Below, piece by piece: positions 61,345 to 64,000 of a stretch of DNA of 64,000 bases; position 1 is the first letter of the stretch, and every line of letters starts with the position of its first letter. The notes below the pieces were generated by a model that did not search any database, was not told the origin of the DNA, and was given only the letters and a program-made list of their open reading frames with translations. The stretch spans positions 53,445 through 117,444 of the forward strand of contig JAIXQR010000004.1 in NCBI GenBank assembly GCA_027485645.1, read 5' to 3'. Origin of the DNA: a bacterium. Its GTDB lineage: Bacteria; Armatimonadota; Fimbriimonadia; Fimbriimonadales; Fimbriimonadaceae. The position numbers and the translations under genes were made by a program.

Positions 61345-62361
61345 GTGTTGAGCCACGTCCGCCGAAGCATTGAACAACGAGAAGCGCAGCATTTGAGCCC
61401 GCGGGCGGCTCTGGCGGCAAAAAGCGCAGGCCGTCGACGCACGGAGGAAGAAGATGCGGTGCGAACCTGCTTTCAGCGCGACCGCGACCGAATTCTGCAC
61501 TGCAAAGCGTTTCGGCGTCTGAAGCACAAAACGCAGGTCTTTATCGATCCACTGGGCGATCACTACCGGACGCGATTAACGCACACGCTAGAAGTCGCCC
61601 AGATTGGACGCACGGTCGGGCGTGCGTTGCAATTGAACGAAGATCTGATCGAGGCTATTGCTCTTGGCCACGATCTTGGTCACACGCCATTTGGCCATGC
61701 GGGGGAGAACGCTTTGGACGAGGCGGTTGGGGCGCTGCAACTTGAGGACGGTCCGACTGGGTTCCGGCATTACGAACAGTCGTTGCGGATCGTGGACGTC
61801 CTGGAGGACCTAAATCTCAGTCACGAAACACGGGCCGGCATTGATGGTCACAGCAAAGGACGAGCCCACCTATCGGCGGCCGACGGGGAAGTGAAGTCCA
61901 CCGTCGAAGCGGCGGTTGTCCGAATCTGTGATCGAATCGCTTACCTTAACCACGACCTGGACGATGCGCTTCGGAGCGGGATGATCGAAGTCATTCCTGG
62001 CGAATTCCGGGTCGGTCAGACTCACTCCGACCGAATCGGGGTGATGGTCGAAGACCTGATCTACAACAGCTTAGACAGCGACGATATTCGGCTTTCGGCG
62101 GAGATGCTGGAGATTTTAAATGCGTTGAAGGAGTGGTTGTTTATCAATGTCTATCTTGAGTATCCAGTTCGGTTTCCGGAAATCGGAAAGGCGAAGCGAT
62201 TGGTGGCTGAGCTCTTCCGGATGTACCTTGAGCCAGGCCGGCTTCCGGAGGGGTACGAAGGTGTTCTCGGCGCCATCGACTACGTGGCTGGGATGACCGA
62301 TCGCTTTGCGGTCGAGGACTACCGAAGGTTCACGTTGCCGAGCGCTTGGGATGATCGGTGA
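61345..62361 (+). CDS. dgt: Deoxyguanosinetriphosphate triphosphohydrolase-like protein
   Basis: A 338-residue HD-superfamily dNTPase of the short dGTPase type, which cleaves dGTP to deoxyguanosine and triphosphate and balances dNTP pools. The HD metal site is His80 (RLTHTLEVAQI), then His109-Asp110 (GHDLGHTPFGHAGE). FRRLKHKTQVF at residue 56-66 and DRIAYLNHDLDDA later are family marks. It starts with GTG 15 bp after the glycosyltransferase stop, so it may be in that operon. Confidence 0.92.
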   Translation: MLSHVRRSIEQREAQHLSPRAALAAKSAGRRRTEEEDAVRTCFQRDRDRILHCKAFRRLKHKTQVFIDPLGDHYRTRLTHTLEVAQIGRTVGRALQLNEDLIEAIALGHDLGHTPFGHAGENALDEAVGALQLEDGPTGFRHYEQSLRIVDVLEDLNLSHETRAGIDGHSKGRAHLSAADGEVKSTVEAAVVRICDRIAYLNHDLDDALRSGMIEVIPGEFRVGQTHSDRIGVMVEDLIYNSLDSDDIRLSAEMLEILNALKEWLFINVYLEYPVRFPEIGKAKRLVAELFRMYLEPGRLPEGYEGVLGAIDYVAGMTDRFAVEDYRRFTLPSAWDDR

Positions 62362-62396
62362 TGTAATCGCCGCAGACACGGACAGTCATGCGGGAA

Positions 62397-63275
62397 CTAA
62401 AATTGTCGGGCTTCCACATCGGGAATGAGGGTCAATGCTGCGAGCACTTCTTTTCCGATTCGCAGGCAGATCTCGTCAAGCGGACAGGTGCGAAGTCGAT
62501 TTCGTTTCAAAAATGCTTGCCAACGACGCAGGGCCATCTCATCATTCCAAAACTCTTGGGTGAGACCCATCGGGAGGGTAGTAGGTATCGGTGTGCGGCG
62601 GCGCCTGAATGTACGCGCTATGGCGTTCGCAAGCATGGTTCGATCAATCTCGCCGCTGCTCAGGAGCAGGTCAAGGTCTAGGTAGTCCTTCATTCGGCTA
62701 TTTCCAAGGCCCAGTTTGACGATGGCTTCGAATTTCTCGGCAATGACGGTTTCGGGTGTGTAAGCTCGTAGCTCTCGCCGCACTTCGTCGTCCAGTAGCC
62801 TCGGGACCTCAACTACATGTGGCTCAGGCGTGACGTCATCGCCAAACCCGACGTCCAGCTGAACTCTGAGCTTCGCGGAACCAAGCGTAGCGTCGAAAAG
62901 GCATCGGAGTCCACCATAGACTGTTTCCGATCGAATCTTTTCGACTTTCACAGATTTAAGATCGAACCGGACTCCATCGTCCTCCACTTCTTGAATGCAA
63001 ATAGCTCGGACGGTTTCGGCTAGTTTTTCCTCATCCGCCTCTACAAAACCTAGGAGATCGATGTCACTTGTTGGACGATGCATCGAGCCGCGCCATACAA
63101 GGAACATCGTGGCCCCCTTTAGCAGGAACTGAGCGGCGTGTTCGGAAGCAGCCAAACGAGCGAGGAATCGTAGACCGACGTAGCGGATCAATACTTGGTT
63201 GTAATCCTCGCCTTTTGATTGAGAGAGATTGAGGAGGCGCTGTCTGGCGGACGCAGCTTTTCCGTCGCTTGTCAT
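62397..63275 (-). CDS. AbiEii-type nucleotidyltransferase toxin
   Basis: A 292-residue protein of the AbiEii/AbiGii family, a toxin that transfers nucleotides in abortive infection. The nucleotidyltransferase core shows LLKGATMFLVWRGS with Lys53 and RPTSDIDL with Asp71 and Asp73. Later EKFEAIVKLGLGNSRMKDYLDLDLL fits the family's third motif. Its start overlaps the antitoxin stop by 4 bases, typical of abiEi-abiEii pairs. Confidence 0.92.
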   Translation of the reverse strand: MTSDGKAASARQRLLNLSQSKGEDYNQVLIRYVGLRFLARLAASEHAAQFLLKGATMFLVWRGSMHRPTSDIDLLGFVEADEEKLAETVRAICIQEVEDDGVRFDLKSVKVEKIRSETVYGGLRCLFDATLGSAKLRVQLDVGFGDDVTPEPHVVEVPRLLDDEVRRELRAYTPETVIAEKFEAIVKLGLGNSRMKDYLDLDLLLSSGEIDRTMLANAIARTFRRRRTPIPTTLPMGLTQEFWNDEMALRRWQAFLKRNRLRTCPLDEICLRIGKEVLAALTLIPDVEARQF

Positions 63276-63847
63276 AGGAGTGCCTCGACATAGGGCTGGA
63301 TCAGGCGCCTTGATCGGAGCTGATCCGCAATCTGCATCAACTTAGAAACGTTGATTCTTTGACCGTTCATCGCTTCGCGGAGTGCTTCAATGGCGACGTC
63401 ATGACCGACCAGACGTCGGAGGCGGAAACAGTCGACAATTGTCTTCTCGAGGCTATAGACCTTTACGCTCACACCCTCGATCGATCTTTCCTGTGTTTCG
63501 AGAATGTAGCTTGCGCCGACCATGGTAACGACTCGCATTCGGGTTTGACGAGCTTCCGGGATTCTTCGACCGCGCGGTATGGCTACCCAAACCTCCCAAG
63601 GCATGTGGGTTCCTATTTCATGAATGCTGAGTGCGGATAGCAGACATATCACTCCGTCGGGCACTGACTTTGTTACTTCGACGTAGCTGTGATACTTTGT
63701 CGTTTCGAAGTCTGGATGTCGATAAAGTCCCCTTCCAATCTTGTCTAGCTTGCCCAGCTTTACGAGCTTGTTCAGATTTTCCGGTGCAAGACCAAGTGCT
63801 CGCACATCGCTGGGTGTAATGATACTTTGGCGCTCCGCTAGCTCCAT
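63272..63847 (-). CDS. AbiEi-type antitoxin and autoregulator
   Basis: A 191-residue antitoxin of the type IV AbiE system. The N-terminal winged helix is ELAERQSIITPSDVRALGL through LDKIGRGLYRHP, and the C-terminal part includes SALSIHEIGTHMP and EKTIVDCFRLRRLVGHDVAIEAL. The family neutralises AbiEii and represses its own promoter by binding inverted repeats. The ATG at 63847 is chosen: GGTGA lies 8 bases upstream and it fits the family length. Starts further up (63886, 63898, GTG at 63910) fall inside the operator-like repeats. Confidence 0.88.
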   Translation of the reverse strand: MELAERQSIITPSDVRALGLAPENLNKLVKLGKLDKIGRGLYRHPDFETTKYHSYVEVTKSVPDGVICLLSALSIHEIGTHMPWEVWVAIPRGRRIPEARQTRMRVVTMVGASYILETQERSIEGVSVKVYSLEKTIVDCFRLRRLVGHDVAIEALREAMNGQRINVSKLMQIADQLRSRRLIQPYVEALL

Positions 63848-63871
63848 CAGATTCACCCAGGTGTTTCTCAC

Positions 63872-63919
63872 GGTTAGATTATGCATACATTTGAACATTA
63901 TTGTATGCACAATCTAACC
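63872..63919. promoter_or_regulatory. Candidate AbiEi operator and abiE promoter
   Basis: Two 18-base arms of TGTATGCAYAATCTAACC lie in inverted order (63872-63889 on the minus strand, 63902-63919 on the plus), with one mismatch and a 12-base spacer. A minus-strand TACAAT at about 63900-63905 sits between them. The arrangement fits AbiEi self-repression. Confidence 0.7.
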
Positions 63920-64000
63920 AAGCTCTGCAAAAAGAAGAGAGATCACCAAATTTGGTGATCTCTCTTCTTTTTGCAGAGCTTGGTTAGATTGTGCATACAA
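63901..64000. repeat. Perfect 100-bp palindrome at the window end
   Basis: Bases 63901-63950 are the exact reverse complement of 63951-64000, with no loop. It includes a third copy of the 18-base AbiEi-type motif (63982-63999). It may extend past the window, so its true length is unknown. It could be natural or a fold-back artefact. Confidence 0.97.

Noticed and set aside
63848..63910. Longer AbiEi starting at 63910, 63898 or 63886
   Set aside because: These codons lie in the inverted repeats and near the predicted -10; the ATG at 63847 has an SD-like GGTGA and fits the family length.
1..64000. CRISPR array, insertion sequence or prophage
   Set aside because: No regularly spaced repeats, transposase, integrase or phage structural gene was seen.

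Overview
The window looks like a chromosomal segment from an Armatimonadota bacterium, most likely a Fimbriimonadales relative. This is inferred from gene content, not from a phylogenetic marker. Supporting signs are prepilins with the phylum-typical N terminus ([14 protein letters not shown]), a PSD1/cytochrome plus DUF1501 gene pair, many exported enzymes with Tat or lipoprotein signals, moderately high GC, and many starts lacking a clear Shine-Dalgarno. No rRNA or CRISPR array is visible. One tRNA, Ala(CGC), is present.

Layout. 1-3.9 kb: a ribose/rhamnose-type sugar ABC transporter whose first gene, cut by the window edge, fuses ATPase and permease. 4-25 kb: mostly exported or carbohydrate-related genes (AIM24 protein, alditol-oxidase-like flavoenzyme, purple acid phosphatase, Gfo/Idh oxidoreductase, ApbE, SUMF1 protein, ThuA-like protein, Ntn asparaginase, esterase, cupin, Fic protein under a nested palindrome, prepilin, ADP-ribosylglycohydrolase, GH10 xylanase). 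25-36 kb is the accessory region: a hypothetical gene and its decayed paralogue, a PadR-controlled DUF4097-amidohydrolase fusion, a GH29 fucosidase, an AT-rich HNH gene, small hypotheticals, an AAC(3)-like acetyltransferase, and two nucleases (PD-(D/E)XK and HNH) without a methylase. 36-47 kb: DUF1501/PSD1, tRNA-Ala, a methyltransferase plus glycosyltransferase pair, a YHYH protein, and a tight minus-strand run gcvT-pyrF-nuoE-araD-HD hydrolase. 47-54.5 kb: nuoA-nuoC, then three tandem prepilin genes interleaved with two paralogous small lipoproteins, each with its own promoter and terminator, then nuoD. 54.5-62.4 kb: housekeeping and membrane genes (serine hydrolase, MFS and EamA transporters, YgfZ, DUF2993-like protein, glycosyltransferase, dGTPase). 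62.4-64 kb: an AbiE-type toxin-antitoxin pair reading away from a perfect 100-bp palindrome that ends on the last base.

The least ordinary parts are the prepilin/lipoprotein array inside the dispersed complex I locus, with a 5' leader hairpin that covaries between two copies; the AbiE promoter with three copies of an 18-bp motif; the Fic promoter with four symmetric 10-bp half-sites; and the small defence-like nuclease region at 31-36 kb.
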